Both the position numbers and the translations under genes were made by a program. A stretch of DNA of 64,000 nucleotides from Meconema thalassinum (taxonomy: Eukaryota; Arthropoda; Insecta; Orthoptera; Tettigoniidae): contig OX336395.1 of the NCBI GenBank assembly GCA_946902985.2, forward strand, positions 291,519,065 through 291,583,064, written 5' to 3'. Below, one piece after another: positions 32,337-44,819 of this stretch; position 1 is the stretch's first letter; each line of letters opens with the position of its first letter. The notes under the pieces were generated by a model. That model made no database searches, was not told where the DNA came from, and was given only the letters and a program-made list of their open reading frames with translations.

Positions 32337-32410
32337 CGTACGTACTGTGCCCGAGTGGTATAAGCGGGTACAGTACGTACATCATCCTTGCGTTCAAACT
32401 CTCCTCCTTG
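32337..32410 (+). pseudogene. tRNA-like sequence (Ser/Leu-type head)
   Basis: GTGCCCGAGTGGTATAAGCG and GCGTTCAAACTCTCC resemble A and B boxes of a type II tRNA or a SINE made from one. Stems do not pair well. Body to about 32670 (AGACTACCTTACTACAGATG) may be its SINE body. Confidence 0.4.
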
Positions 32411-32675
32411 ACGTGCATTACCAGGCGTAACTAGTCGCACGAAAAGCCGCACTGTGCTCCCATACAGTCGGCATTCCAGTATTACCCAAAGTTCAATGTG
32501 AAAGCAGACGACCCTAGCGCCCTGGAGAGGAACGGAGCAGGTAGCAGCTCAGGTGAACAATTGAAGACCGTGGATCGCAGTCAGGGTCACAGACTACCTT
32601 ACTACAGATGGCCGACAGCCATGCTAATTCTTGGCACCTAAGACTTCAGCGCTGCCTGGTGTTTGACCGCGGTAC

Positions 32676-33963
32676 CAGTGGCGTAGCTAAAATGGGGCAA
32701 GCGGGGCACCGCCCCGGGGCCCCCGAGGTTAGGGGGCCCCTAAACCCTAAAATAAATATTATAAATAAATGATAATAAATAAAAGTAGTACTAGAAAACA
32801 TATTTGAGAATTCAATTTAGTTCAGGGGCCCCAATTGTTCTGAACTACGCGTCTAAACTTGTGTTTAGAAACTAGTCACGCTCAGTGCAATCTGTATGTA
32901 AGATATATCCATCGATTTGTGTGGCATTCTATGAGCATTTTTTGATAGCCGGGCGCCCGACTCAGGCGCCGGACAGACAATGCATTGTTCCCCATTCAGC
33001 GCATGACCATGACTCATCGTTCCTCCCCTTCCCCCTCCACTGCGACTTCACACCACAGCAATGCACAGTGGCAGAGTAGTAGCAGTAGTGTAGTTGGTAT
33101 GTCGCCACAGCGGTTCCCGGTTGACTGTACCTATCACAGTGGCTGAAGCGGAAAGATCTTTTTCCAAGCTGAAAATTATCAAGTTCTACTAAGAAGCACA
33201 ATGAGCCAAGAACAAAAGTGGTTTGGCCCTTTTATCGATTGAAAATGAAAGAGCTCGAACACTTAACTTCTCATATGTACCGGTAATTAACATGTTTGCA
33301 GATGCAAAGAGTAGGAAAAAAAGTTTTGGGTAAATTAGGTTAGTTAATAAGTTTATTTGTTTTAAATAGTTTGTTTAATAATAATAACTCAACAATTTTT
33401 TATAAACAATGAGTTAAAATGTATAGATTTATTTTATTTCTAGTTATTTGTACAATACATTTATAATTTTGAGCTTTCGACCAGGCGTGTATTTTATTTT
33501 TAAGCCTAGTACTTCATAGACGATCCTATCTGTTCCCTTTTGTTTTCTACTCTAGCTTCACTATTGTCAGTAATAAAAGAACAAATATGTGTACTTAGCC
33601 TATAATATATATTTACATGTAGTTCTCTTCTCTTTCTAATTGATATTTGTGTAGACGTATTTTTCTTATTACCGGTACGATATCACAATTTCACAAATTG
33701 AAAAGCTATAGCTATTATTTATCATAATTATGTAGGACATTTTATGGAGCCAACAGCCAATGTATAAATTAAGCATTTCTAGAAATTGGGAAGTGGAAAG
33801 TGGGGAGGAATTCGAAAAGTGCATAAAGTCACTTTGATAAGTTCTTATCTTCGAAAATTATTAATATTGAAGGCCTGCAGTTAGGTCAGGGTTTCAAAAG
33901 ATACTGAGGGGGCCCCATTTCAATTCTTGCCCCGGGGCCCCTTCAAGTCTAGCTACGCCACTG
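32676..33963. mobile_element. hAT transposon, internally deleted, with perfect 8-bp target duplication
   Basis: Terminal inverted repeats CAGTGGCGTAGCTA (14 bp, perfect) at both ends are flanked by CGCGGTAC at 32668-32675 and 33964-33971. An 8-bp duplication and CA-GTGGCGTAGC ends are hallmarks of hAT elements. Subterminal GGGGCCCC-rich blocks follow at both ends. The 1288-bp interior keeps only a transposase tail. It interrupts a tRNA-like repeat region. Confidence 0.9.
33115..33340 (+). pseudogene. hAT transposase dimerisation-domain remnant
   Basis: The frame reads TVPITVAEAERSFSKLKIIK, stops, then SGLALLSIENERARTLNFSY. This is the hAT C-terminal domain (family TVA-x-AERSFSKLK and LALLSIE). 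Stops interrupt it, and the catalytic core is missing. The element would need an outside hAT transposase. Confidence 0.8.
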
Positions 33964-34273
33964 CGCGGTACTAGTTGACGTGTAGCAAGGCCATGCGGGT
34001 TGCCTACACCACCCCTTCCTCTCGTTCCGCTAAATATTCTCGTCCTAAATGCTCTGCCCACTTCAATGTTCCGAAAATCACAATCTTCCCAATACTTATA
34101 GCACGTTTTTAGGTGTGGAGATAATATGATCTACAAGAAATAAATCACATTCAAAACACCAATAATAGAAAAAATAATAAAAATTATACCAGATTGGGAA
34201 ATTGTAAATTATGAATTCCAGAACTTTAAAATGAACAATCACAGCATTTAGGACATAACCTCATCAATAATAT

Positions 34274-34938
34274 TGTTACGGCTGTGAGTTTGTGTCATCG
34301 CTCGCCGCATGAGTCGCAACTGCCCCAGGGTTGGGCTGTGTGTGCTCTGCCTCAATGTATTACGTGCGCGTTACGCAACGGGCTGCGAAGTGAAAGGGAT
34401 GGTCCAGAATATTCGTGACCCAGCCAGTGTTGGAATCCTCGAGAATCCGTGGACCCTGGATGGGTCTAGAAGCATTTATTGAGTCACCGGCCTGCTATAT
34501 AAGAGCGACCTGTCAAGCATTTGTTGTTGTGTGTTTTACGAGCTAATGCGAGCGTTTATCGTGAGCGACAGTAGTGTGGTGACTTGCGAAACCCCTAGTG
34601 AAGCCGATTCTCTTGACAGCGAAGCAGCATGTAGCAGGTTTTCGTAAGTAACTGTAATTTGTGTACATAGGGAAGAGTTGCATGTAGTTGTGTCAAGGCC
34701 ACTAGACTCATTAGCGAGAAGATTAACTGTTGACAAGTGAAAGCGGGCAAGAGCTCTCCATAAGCAAGAGACTTGAGGAAACTGGAGTCAGGTTCTAATT
34801 GCTTGTATTTGCTGATGAGTAGTGTATCTTCCTGCAAGCAATAAAGCTAACTTCTCTTTAAAGCAGTAATTGGTGTTGTGTTTTCTACCCACCGTAATCC
34901 AGTTAACAAAAGTGCCACTAGGGGGGTGGCACGTAACA
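34274..34938 (+). repeat. 5' LTR of the Gypsy element
   Basis: Begins TGTTACGGCTGTGAG and ends GGCACGTAACA. TATA box CTATATAAG at 34495-34503 and polyadenylation AATAAA at 34840-34845. Carries 6 extra bases (TTGTTG region near 34523) relative to the 3' LTR. Confidence 0.95.
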
Positions 34939-34939
34939 A

Positions 34940-34960
34940 CTGGTGTCAGAAGCCGGATTA
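34940..34960 (+). other. Primer-binding site, tRNA-Leu-like
   Basis: CTGGTGTCAGAAGCCGG follows the 5' LTR by one base. TGGTGTCAG is complementary to the 3' end of tRNA-Leu in many LTR elements (inference from the known family). Confidence 0.7.
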
Positions 34961-35069
34961 CGAACTCAAGCACAAGCACAACACCTGACGGTCCTGGTTT
35001 CAAAACCCGAGCAGGTCATTTTTTTAATTTTCCTGTGAATGCATGCCCCTTACAAGACAATCATCTAAA

Positions 35070-38000
35070 ATGGAAGAGCAATTCGCAGCATTGCTAGAAT
35101 AGTTAAGTGGCATGGAAGCCAAGATGGAAGACGGCCAGAAGAATTTAGCCAAGGACCTAACTTCTAAATTAGAAGATGGCCAGAAGAATTTAGCCAAGGA
35201 CCTAACTTCTAAATTAGAAGATGACCAGAAGAATTTAACCAAGAAGATAGAGGACGGCCAGAAGAAGATGGAAGAAAGGCAGAATAAGTTAGCACAGGAC
35301 CTGAAGAAATTAGAACTGGGTCTGCGTGAGGAAGTCACGGCAGTGGAAAAGAAGTTCGACGCCTTAAAAGAAGAAGTTGCCGAGCTACGCCGACGCCCGC
35401 TGACGGGGGTGGAAGAGAGATTCAACGCTCTACAAAATGAATTTGCTGAGCTGCGCCCACACCCGCCGACAGGGATGGAAGAGAGACTCAAAGCCCTACA
35501 AGAGGAAGTCACCGAGCTGCGCCGACGCCTGCCGACGGGGGTGGATGAGAGAGTCAAAGCTCTACAAGAGGAAGTTGCCGAACTGCGCCAACGCCCACTG
35601 ACGGGGATGGAAGCGAGATTCAACGCTCTACAAGAGGAAGTTGCCGAGCTGCGCCAACGCCCGCCCACCGTTACACCGGGAATATCAGGAACGGGACATA
35701 GCAGAGTGATGCCCCCAACCTTCGACGGAAAGGTCCCGTGGAGCACCTACTTACGTCAGTTCGAGGCGGCCTGTTCCATAAATAACTGAAACAACACAGA
35801 AAAGGCTACAGTTCTCATTGTAGCGCTGAGAGGTGACGCTCTTATCGTCCATCAGGCCATCCCGACTGGATCCCAGGAAAACGCTTCACTGATCTCCCAT
35901 ATGGAGTCCCGATATGGAGATAGCCATCTTCAGCAGGCCTACCAGATGCAGCTCCGGACCCGGGTACAGAAGAACGCGGAAACCCTGCAGGAGTTCGAGA
36001 TGGACGTCGCACGCCTCGTAAGGCTCGCCTACCCAACAGCGCCGGCCGACTTTCTGGAACAGATAGCGACGCAGACCTTCACCGACGGGCTACGGGACCC
36101 GGACACCCAACAGGCGCTGCGACTCGCGCGCAATAAGACCCTGGCAGATGCGCTGAGCCACGCACTTGAGTTCGAGACGGCAAAGCAGGTATCTAGAATG
36201 CGCGCGCGGGTGCGTCAGGTGGACGTCGACGAACCAGCCAAAGCCGGCAAGACCAAGCCCCTGGCCGATGAACTGATGGAGGCGCTAGGCCGGTTCTTCA
36301 AGAGTCGCAGTACCACCAACAAAAACGCAGCCGAAGGACTTCCGGAGAGGCGGCCCGGAAGAGGACTACCGACCTGCTGGACCTGCCGTAAGAGAGGCCA
36401 CCTGAGCAAGGACTGCGGTGATCGCCGCCGCCAAGGGTTTCCGTCGGGACAGTCAGTCGTAGGGAAACCGTGCGGCCCAGGAAAGCAAGTATCAGCCAGC
36501 CTTGGGGGGCAAAGGTTGGCTTGTGACAGTCGCCAAGCCCCGGCAGTCCAAGTGCGTGTGACGCAGTTACGGCGGAATAATAGCAGCCTGATGGTCGACG
36601 GAGTCGTCAACGGAGAGAGCTGGCCCATGCTAATTGACACGGGAGCATCGAGGACCATCGTCAATCCCACCGTGATCCCGAAGTGGAGAGTGCAACCCAC
36701 ACAAAGGAACCTCCAGCTAATAACCGCGACCGGAGAGACCGCACCGGTACATGGCGAAGCATCACTGGAGTTCGTCATTGGTCGACGGGCGATAAAGCAT
36801 CCAGTGCTTGTGGCTGACGTATCAAGTGAAGTGATCATCGGACTGGACTTCCTGGACCAGAACGACATCATCTTGGATCTGAGTACCAACACTCTGCACT
36901 TCGGAGGTGAGGAACTTGCTTTGCAACCAGCACACGAGGCCGTAGCCACACGACAAGTAAGGCTGAGAGAGGACGTCATCGTTCCCGCCAGGACGGAAGT
37001 CAGCATTGCCGTAACTGACGACGGAACAGCTGAGGGAGTGGCGGCTGTCATCGAGCCAAAATATGAGGACATCCAGACAAAAGGATTGCTAGTTGCCAAG
37101 ACTCTCATCAACACGACGTCTCGGCCGTACGTCCGTCTGTCCAACCTGAACGACTACGACATTACTGTTCACCGGGACACCAACCTAGGAGTCTGCGAGC
37201 CCGTTACCTGGATTGCCCGCATCACAGACACGACGGACGGACACCTGCAGAAGGACAACCGAAGAAGACGCGCCCTGCCAGAAGAACTACAGAAGCTGTA
37301 CCAAGGATCCCAGGACCATTTAGACGAGGAACAATCACGCCAACTTCGGGACCTGCTACACGAATTCCAGGATGTCTTCTGCGTGGGGAGCAAAGACTTC
37401 GGCAGGACAAGCTTGGTCCAGCACAGAATCGACGTTGGGGACAGCGCACCGATTAGGGCCCCATTCCGACGTGTTCCTCTCGCCAAGCAAGCCGAAGTCG
37501 ACCGGATGGTAGAAGAGATGAAGGAGCAAGGGGTGATCGAGCCTTCACATAGTCCTTGGAGTTCTCCGGTCGTGCTAGTGAAGAAGAAGGACGGTTCCAC
37601 CAGGTTCTGCGTGGATTACAGGCGGGTGAATGACGTCACGAAAAAGGACAGCTACCCTCTACCTCGGATCGACGACACCCTGGACACCATATCAGGGTCA
37701 AGATGGTTCTCCACCTTGGATTTGAAGAGTGGCTACTGGCAGGTGTAGGTCCACCCTAAGGACCGCGAGAAAACTGCGTTCTCTGTGGGCAGTGGGCTCT
37801 GGCAGTTCACCGTCATGCCATTCGGTCTGTGCAACGCCCCTGCGACCTTCGAAAGGCTAATGGAGTCCATTCTGAGGGGATTACACTGGAAGACCTGCCT
37901 GGTCTACCTAGACGACGTCATCGTTCTGGGAAGAAGCTTCGAGGAGCACTACAGCAACCTGAAGGAGATCTTGATGAAGCTACGGGCTGCCCAGCTGAGG

Positions 38001-40088
38001 TTGAGCCCCAAGAAGTGTCAGCTCTTCCAGAAGCAGATCCAGTACCTTGGGCATATCGTCTCCGAGGAAGGGGTGCGCACCGACCCAGAGAAGACCGCAG
38101 CTGTGAGGGAGTGGCCAGTTCCGAAGGACAAGTCCCAACTACGAAGCTTCCTGGGACTCTGCATTTATTACCGCCGCTTCGTGAGAGGATACGCCGACAT
38201 CGCCAAACCACTGCATCAACTGACTGAGAAGGACCAACTCTTCACGTGGCCAGCAGAATGCCACAGTGCCTTCGAACAACTCAAGCAGGCTCTGTGCACC
38301 GCACCTATTCTGGCCTACCCCAGACCTGGAACAAGGTTCATCGTCGATACCGATGCCAGTGACTTTGGTATAGGGGGAATCCCGTCGCAAATAGTGGACG
38401 GCGAGGAGAGAGTAGTGGCCTACTTCAGCAAAGCCTTGTCAAAGCCAGAGAGGAACTACTGCGTCACCAGGAAGGAACTGCTCGCCATCGCGAAGACCAT
38501 CGAACACTTCCACAAGTACCTGTACGGGCAAGAATTTCTCATCAGGGCCGACCATGCATCCTTGCGGTGGCTCCTGAACTTCAAACAGCCCGAGGGTCAA
38601 CTCGCGCGATGGTTAGAGAGGCTTCAACAGTACAACTTTGAGATTCAGCACAGGAAAGGCCAACTGCATTCTAACGCCGACGCCCTGTCACGAAGACCGT
38701 GCCCCCGAAGACTGCACCTTCTGTGCCCGAAGGGAGGAGAACACCGGGATACAGTGCCGAAGGACTACCGTGGAACTTCAAGGGAGCTGGAGCCGCGAAT
38801 CTTTCATGCGGGTACAAGCAGAAGATGATGACCTGGGACTGATAGCCGAATGGATGAGGGCCTGTGTCCCCAGACCCGGGTGGACCATTGTGAGTGACTG
38901 CAACCCAAAGTTTAAGTCCTACTGGGCGCAGTGGGACTCGCTGGTTGTGAGGGATGGCCTCATATGCCGTACCTGGGAGAGCACCGACGGGAAGACATCT
39001 CGGGAACAAGTCGTCGTTCCAAAGGCGAAGTCCTGAAGGAAGTCCATGGAGGATCATCTGGTGGACACCTAGGGATAAAGAAGACCCTGGAGAAGCTGAG
39101 AGAGCGGTTCTACTGGATCGGATGCCGAACTGACGTAGAGAACCACTGCGCGAGGTGCCACGATTGCGCAGCCAGCAAGGGCCCGGGACGAAGACGACGG
39201 GGTCCACTGAAGACCTACAACGTGGGCGGCCCCATGGAGAGAGTGGCCATCGATGTGGCTGGGCCATTCCCGTTAAGCGAAGCAGGGAACCACTACATAT
39301 TGGTCGACAGCGACTACTTTACCAAATTGCCGGAGGCGTATGCGCTCCCTAACCAAGAAGCCGCGACGATTGCAGAGACCCTGGTGAAGGAATTCGTCAG
39401 CCTGTACGGAGTACCCCTGGAGCTGCACTCCGACCAAGGGAGGAACTTCGAGTCGCAGGTGTTCCAGAACCTATGCCAGCTGCTGGGAATCTGGAAGACA
39501 AGGACAACGCCGCTACACCCTCAGTCCGACGGGATGGTAGAGCGATTCAATCGCACCATCGAGAACCATCTCCGAATAGTCGTCAGCGAGCACCAGAGGG
39601 ATTGGGACAAACATCTTCCACTATTTCTCCTGGCCTACCGCGCCGCCGTGCATGAAGCCACCGGGTGCACACCAGCCCGGGCCATGTTTGGGAGGGAGCT
39701 CCGTCTACCTGTCGATCTTGCCTTCGGCCGACCTGGGAATGATCCGGTCCCGGTAAGCCAGTATTGTCAAGAACTGGTCGACCAACTGGAGGACGTGCAC
39801 GCGTTTGCGAGGAGGAAACTGCGGATCGAGACCGACCGAATGAAGACCCGATACGACCAGCAGACTGATGCCGGCGGATTCCACGAGGACGACCTGGTCT
39901 GGCTCTTCAACCCATTACGGAAGAAAGGCCTGTCACCCAAACTGCAGAAGTCCTGGGAGGGCCCGTACCGAGTCGTGAAACGGATCAACGATGTCGTCTA
40001 CAGGATCCAGCGGAGCCCGAGGGCGAAGATGAAGATCGTGCATCGAGATCACCTGGCAGCCTACGGAGGGACACAGACGGACCAATGA
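35070..40088 (+). pseudogene. Gag-Pol polyprotein of the Gypsy element, three stops and two frameshifts
   Basis: A single frame of about 1,670 codons starts at ATG 35070 and encodes capsid, then protease, RT, RNase H and integrase. Domains: coiled-coil repeats (35127-35684), zinc knuckle CWTCRKRGHLSKDC (36375-36416), protease LIDTGASRTIV (from 36630), RT FSTLDLKSGYWQV and VYLDDVIV (about 37912), RNase H VDTDASDFG and ADALSR, integrase zinc region GGHLG...CARCHDC, catalytic AIDVAGPF, HSDQG and VERFNR, and a GPY/F end WEGPYRV. Breaks: TAG at 35100, TGA at a Trp position (35787), TAG at a Glu position (37746), and a shifted stretch from about 38700 to 39030 between two opposite indels. All active-site residues I can see are intact. 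Confidence 0.92.
35127..35684 (+). repeat. Two in-frame minisatellites in gag
   Basis: A 45-bp unit (EDGQKNLAKDLTSKL) occurs twice plus a partial third at 35127-35250. A 66-bp unit (22 residues, form FxALQEEVAELRxRPxTGxE) occurs five times at 35355, 35421, 35487, 35553 and 35619. Each is a leucine heptad-like coiled coil ended by a Pro-Thr-Gly turn. Copy number likely varies between elements. Confidence 0.9.
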
Positions 40089-40111
40089 TTGATCGGGACG
40101 ATCAGTCTTTT

Positions 40112-40124
40112 AGGAAGGGGGTGG
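40112..40124 (+). other. Polypurine tract
   Basis: AGGAAGGGGGTGG lies directly before the 3' LTR. It would prime plus-strand DNA synthesis. Confidence 0.8.
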
Positions 40125-40783
40125 TGTTACGGCTGTGAGTTTGTGTCATCGCTCGCCGCATGAGTCGCAACTGCCCCAGGGTTGGGCTGTGTGTGCTCTG
40201 CCTCAGTGTATTACGTGCGCGTTACGCATCGGGCTGCGAAGTGAAAGGGATGGTCCAGAATATTCGTTACCCAGCCAGTGTTGGAATCCTCGAGAATCCG
40301 TGGACCCTGGATGGGTCTAGAAGCATTTATTGAGTCACCGGCCTGCTATATAAGAGTGACCTGTCAAGCATTTATGTGTTTTACGAGCTAGTGCGAGCGG
40401 TTATCCTGAGCGACAGAAGTGTGGTGACTTGTGAAACCCCTAGTGAAGCCGATTCTCTTGACAGCGAAGCAGCGTGTAGCAGGTTTTCGTAAGTAACTGT
40501 AATTTGTGTACATAGGGAAGAGTTGCATGTAGTTCTGCCAAGGCCACCAGACTCATTAGCGAGAAGATTAACTGTTGACAAGTGAAAGCGGGCAAGAGCT
40601 CTCCATAAGCAAAAGACTTGAGGAAACTGGAGTCAGGTTCTAATTGCTTGTATTTGCTGATGAGTAGTGTATCTTCCTGCAATCAATAAAGCTAACTTCT
40701 CTTTAAAGCAGTAATTGGTGTTGTGTTTTCTACCCACCGTAATCCAGTTAACAAAAGTGCCACTAGGGGGGTGGCACGTAACA
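40125..40783 (+). repeat. 3' LTR of the Gypsy element
   Basis: Same ends as the 5' LTR; followed by the ATAT duplication at 40784-40787. TATA at about 40347 and AATAAA at about 40685. Confidence 0.95.
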
Positions 40784-40789
40784 ATATAC

Positions 40790-41730
40790 ATGTTTAAATT
40801 TATTTCAGTTGTAATTGGAGCATATTGCATTGGTGACAAAAATTAGGCTACTACAAGGCCTGCAGCATGTTATTACTCAGCTTAATAAAATGGCACTTTC
40901 CAATATACCACACAAGGCCCAATTAGGCCTATAACCAATTAGTATTAGAATAAACTGCAAAGGAAAAGTACTGAGAAGGGAGAATATTCCCATCTTAAAA
41001 TGCTTGATGCTGTTAGCAATAACAGTAAAATGATAAGAGAGACTGTTAAGGAAACAGGTGATGTAACCAGATCATCACACTAAAATTGGTGGTGTAATTA
41101 GTGCCAAATTCATTAGGAGACTGAAATTTCAGAAAAATAATTGTTTATTACAAAATTTCTATACAGTAGTTAATTTCATATTCCCTTTAAAATATATCCA
41201 GTTCACCAATTTTGCAGGGTGAAATACAGTTAGTCATCAAAAAAATCATCGCACACTAATACAGTAAATTCTATGACATGCTGTGAAGGGGAAAGGAGAA
41301 ATAGGACTTTCAATGAAAAACAAGAAAAACACTCAATGCTGCTAGAAATCATAATGTTTTATTTAGAAAGTTGTCAACGAAGAAAAAATAACAGCGAGAG
41401 CCAAGATCACACTTAGGAAAAATACAGTGATCAAATCTGGTCCTCCTAAAAGTACGTGTTGAGGCATTTTCCTTTCTTCTTTCTTGCCAAGGCATAACAG
41501 TAGGCTATAGCACAGGATAATGAACCTCTTCCCTCCTTGATGCCATGGCTAACACTGATGAACAGCAAATTCCTACAACACATGCAAGTTTGTATGTTGA
41601 AACAGTAAACTTAATAAAATATGTAATGCTTCAAATGGAGAACTTCAATTTGCTGATATGTGTATGGTTGCACCTACTATAACTACAGTTTAAAAGAATC
41701 TCTTATTGTAGAATCATTGTGTTGTTGATA
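40790..41730. other. No recognised feature
   Basis: AT-rich flanking DNA; the left flank before 34270 appears to continue here. Confidence 0.4.
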
Positions 41731-41734
41731 TTAA

Positions 41735-41835
41735 TTCATTTAGGGCTTTTAGTAACATTCATTTAGCCCCGTGTATTTGGAAGTGTGTAGGATTTGTATG
41801 ATAATCTGTGTTATTGTAGTATCTGTAGTAGTGTG
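41735..41835 (-). repeat. SINE family A tail fragment
   Basis: TAGCCCCGTGTATTTGGAAG, TGATAATCTGTGTTATTGTA and GTAGTAGTGTGTA match the SINE-A tail. Confidence 0.5.
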
Positions 41836-41839
41836 TACT

Positions 41840-43485
41840 GCTCGGGTTTAAGCTGCGTGAACCTGAGAGGAATGTGCATCGCAGACTATGAGAAGTGGTG
41901 TTGACGAATGATGAGGTTCCTCGGTCCGTGCATAGTACAGAACCAAATACATTGGTGGGTGACTCACTCACTAATTCGTAACACCACAGTGTGAAACGGT
42001 TTTGCTTGCTCCACGTTGCGCGTACAAGTGTAACGGTTTACCTTTGCCTAAGCTATGTTGTTTTAATGGGCGCCAAGACCTCAACGCAATGTTGAAATCT
42101 AAATTTATATTTTACAACCTCTAGCTCTGGCAGAACACCTCAAGAATCTATTCACTCAGATCGTGGTATGATTTGATCATTAACCCAACAAACAATTGTA
42201 TCAGGAGAAGGAATTGGGCTATATCTAATGCTACCTACTGAAAGCAAAGATGGCATGGTTAAAAGAAATGAATTTATTATATAAAACAAGTATTGCAAAT
42301 TTAATAATAATAATAAGTTTAAAATTTATATAGGAGCGTTGTGAATTTAAATATTACCGCTAGAAAATTACGTGAAAACGGATTCGGACAAATTACTGAT
42401 TTTACTCTTATTCCCAAGCTATGAAGTTACTGAAATATTGAATATAAAAAAAAAAAAGAGAAACGAGAGATCACGTACTTCTGTGTCATTCGCGCTTACC
42501 ACTGGAAATTGCTGGAGCATTTCCCTCGTACTGGATGATGAAGAGAGCTTCTCTCAGCCTCCTGGTCGTCGTCATCTTCTTCGTTCGTTCATGATGTACT
42601 GGTGGATGTAATCACTTTATGGTCCCAACATCGGAGCCAAACTCTCGTACAACCACCCTGGTTAAGTTCTCCAAAAAGATAGTCGCGTCCTCACGGAACC
42701 TCGGAGCCACTCACGCGCTACCATACTGCTTCAGTATTACAAAGATAGTCCTCGCTCCACGGCGCGCCAAACGATATATGCACTCGTTTCATCCCCACTC
42801 CAGTGCCGTCTTCCAGCTTGCGTGGTCTCCACTGATTGGCTGCCCCCCCCCCCCCCCCCCCACGCGCTACTTCCCCACCTCTGGCTCATTACACTCGGCG
42901 GGAGGGTGACGTCGATTGCCGTTCCATACTATCCGCCTTTTCTAGACGCTGCAACCCAGCCTTGCGTAATGCTTCTTGACAATAATAAGCCTGATGCCGA
43001 ATTCCCAATGAGTCATCTCTCTTATAATACCCTAACTGACAAACTCCGTAAAATTCCGTAATCATATAATTTTCTATGATAACGTAGTTCGTAATAATTT
43101 GATTGATAGTGTTTTCTATGACTTAGAAAACCTATCTGTATGCTTATAATTTTATAAAATGCTCCAAAAATACCTTAATAATAATAATAATAAGTTAATA
43201 ATAATAATAATAAATTAACATGAAAAATTCTCTTGGCTGAACAATTTGCCGCGTAAATACATATAGAATGGCTTCCTACTGACATGCCAGTGGCGTAAAA
43301 TCCCCTCGAAAAACACGTTACAAGTGGTTTGAGCAACGGCCTATGTTAGCATTATTGGAATAGAAAGGAATACCAGATATCACGGCGGGCTGTTGACAGA
43401 CCCTTCTCTTCTCACCTGACCCTTCCCTGCTCTTTCCCCTCACCCCGCAAGTTCACAGAGCTTGGACCCGAGCAGTATAGCCTAC
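41840..43485. other. Non-coding; C20-type run and AAT microsatellites
   Basis: A run of about 20 C lies at 42842-42862, and AAT repeats lie near 42305-42315 and 43175-43215. No supported coding region; the open stretches at 42372-43061 are not family-like. Confidence 0.5.
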
Positions 43486-43489
43486 TTTT

Positions 43490-43745
43490 TGTAATTCAGG
43501 TGACGACTGGAAAGGAGGCAACCACAGCCTTAAGTTAGGATCAATCCCAGCATTAGCCTGGAGTGGAAGTGAGGAAACCACGGAAAACCACTTCTTAGAT
43601 GGCCGAGGTGAGAATCTAACCTACCTCTTCTCAGTTCTTGTTCACGAAGCTGATTGTGAGTCGTTCCAACCCTCAGACCAGAAATAAATTACTTGGAAAC
43701 TAGCCCAGGACCTCAGGAGTGGCAGCTACCACACCACAAGGTGGT
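43490..43745 (-). mobile_element. SINE family A copy
   Basis: AGGAGGCAACCACAGCCTTA, CAGCATTAGCCTGGAGTGGA and GGAAAACCACTTCTTAGATG match the SINE body. The head side is degenerate, ending ACCACACCACAAGGTGG. Confidence 0.65.
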
Positions 43746-43792
43746 ATTATGGTAGCACTGAATGAAAGTAGAACGAGTGATAACATTCTTTA

Positions 43793-43840
43793 TAAGGGGC
43801 AGATGACCTCGTAGTTCCGCCCCTTGAAACAACAATAACT
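43793..43840 (+). repeat. Dispersed retroelement 3' tail
   Basis: AGGGGCAGATGACCTCGTAG and CCGCCCCTTGAAACAACAAT, same family as 4860-4925. Confidence 0.6.
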
Positions 43841-43849
43841 CACTACCTG

Positions 43850-44815
43850 TACTGTAGGTGTATTTTCCAGAGTTGGAATCTGACAGTTCAGCGCCACTGG
43901 GCAAAAACAGTTGACTAGATCGCACGCATGACTTGTTGCCATGGAAACTATACAGCGCTGCCAATTTGAATGATGCTATTTGACCACGTGCTTGTCGCCG
44001 ATCAGTCGCCTGTTTGGTTGCCTCCAGTGCACACTCACCTTGCTGCGTTTCATAATCTGTTGTTTTTATGAGTTATAATTGTTTGATTTAATTCGTTAAT
44101 TACTTATTCATGTAGGATTTATACTTATTTATACTTTATACTTATAATTCATTAGAGACCGTTATTTATTTATGTAGCAGTGTTAGTGACAGTTTAAGCT
44201 TAGGTTCATGTTCATAGGCTAGATTGAATTATCTTAAGGTTAGCTTTCTTTTTGCTTGCGAATGGTGACGTTTTTAAGGATGACTTCGCATAGAGGTAGG
44301 CTGAGGACATCCAGTTCGGGAATTGTCAAGACCTGGTCGAGATGTACCTATTCGAAGCCATTGATGGAAAATGATTATCGCCGCGCGGGATTTCTTGAAA
44401 AGGAGGTTGAAAATATCTGAGCATCAGGCGAACCATTAATTCCATTCAGTCGCGCGCAGGAGCGTAGGCTACCGCCTCTGCTCTTGTAAATAGTAAGACT
44501 ACTGTGATTAGCTTCTGTCTTCTAAAGGGTGAGTTAATAGTTTACACAATGAGCCTATATTTTGTAATACATTTGTGTGTTTATTGTGACTTGAAACTTA
44601 TTCTACAGGAAATATAAATAACTAAATATCACGGAAACAATCACGTGTTGTCGTTTCGCTTTGAGCATTTTTGCTTTGTGATAGTATTCGTAATATTGTT
44701 ACCGTATTGCTATTCATTACAATAATTTAGGCCTCTCCTCAATTTGACGGGCTAATATTTTATTTTACAGTGTGCACCGAACAGATTTAAGATTGCTTTG
44801 TTTCCCAACTCTGGA
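43850..44815. other. Unassigned DNA
   Basis: A 52-codon frame at about 44262-44420 (MVTFLRMTSHRGRLR start) has no recognised relative. The rest is AT-rich. Confidence 0.35.
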
Positions 44816-44819
44816 TAAT

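Larger units (their letters stand above)
34274..40783 (+). mobile_element. Ty3/Gypsy LTR retrotransposon, nearly complete
   Basis: A 6.5-kb element between 4-bp target duplications ATAT (34270-34273, 40784-40787). Order: 5' LTR, tRNA primer site, one gag-pol frame, polypurine tract, 3' LTR. The LTRs differ by about 16 substitutions and one 6-bp indel by eye (about 2.4 percent), so insertion is moderately recent. No envelope gene lies between pol and the 3' LTR. The domain order protease-RT-RNase H-integrase is that of Ty3/Gypsy. Confidence 0.95.

Noticed and set aside
44262..44420. 52-codon frame MVTFLRMTSHRGRLR
   Set aside because: No recognisable domain or splice context strong enough to support a gene.
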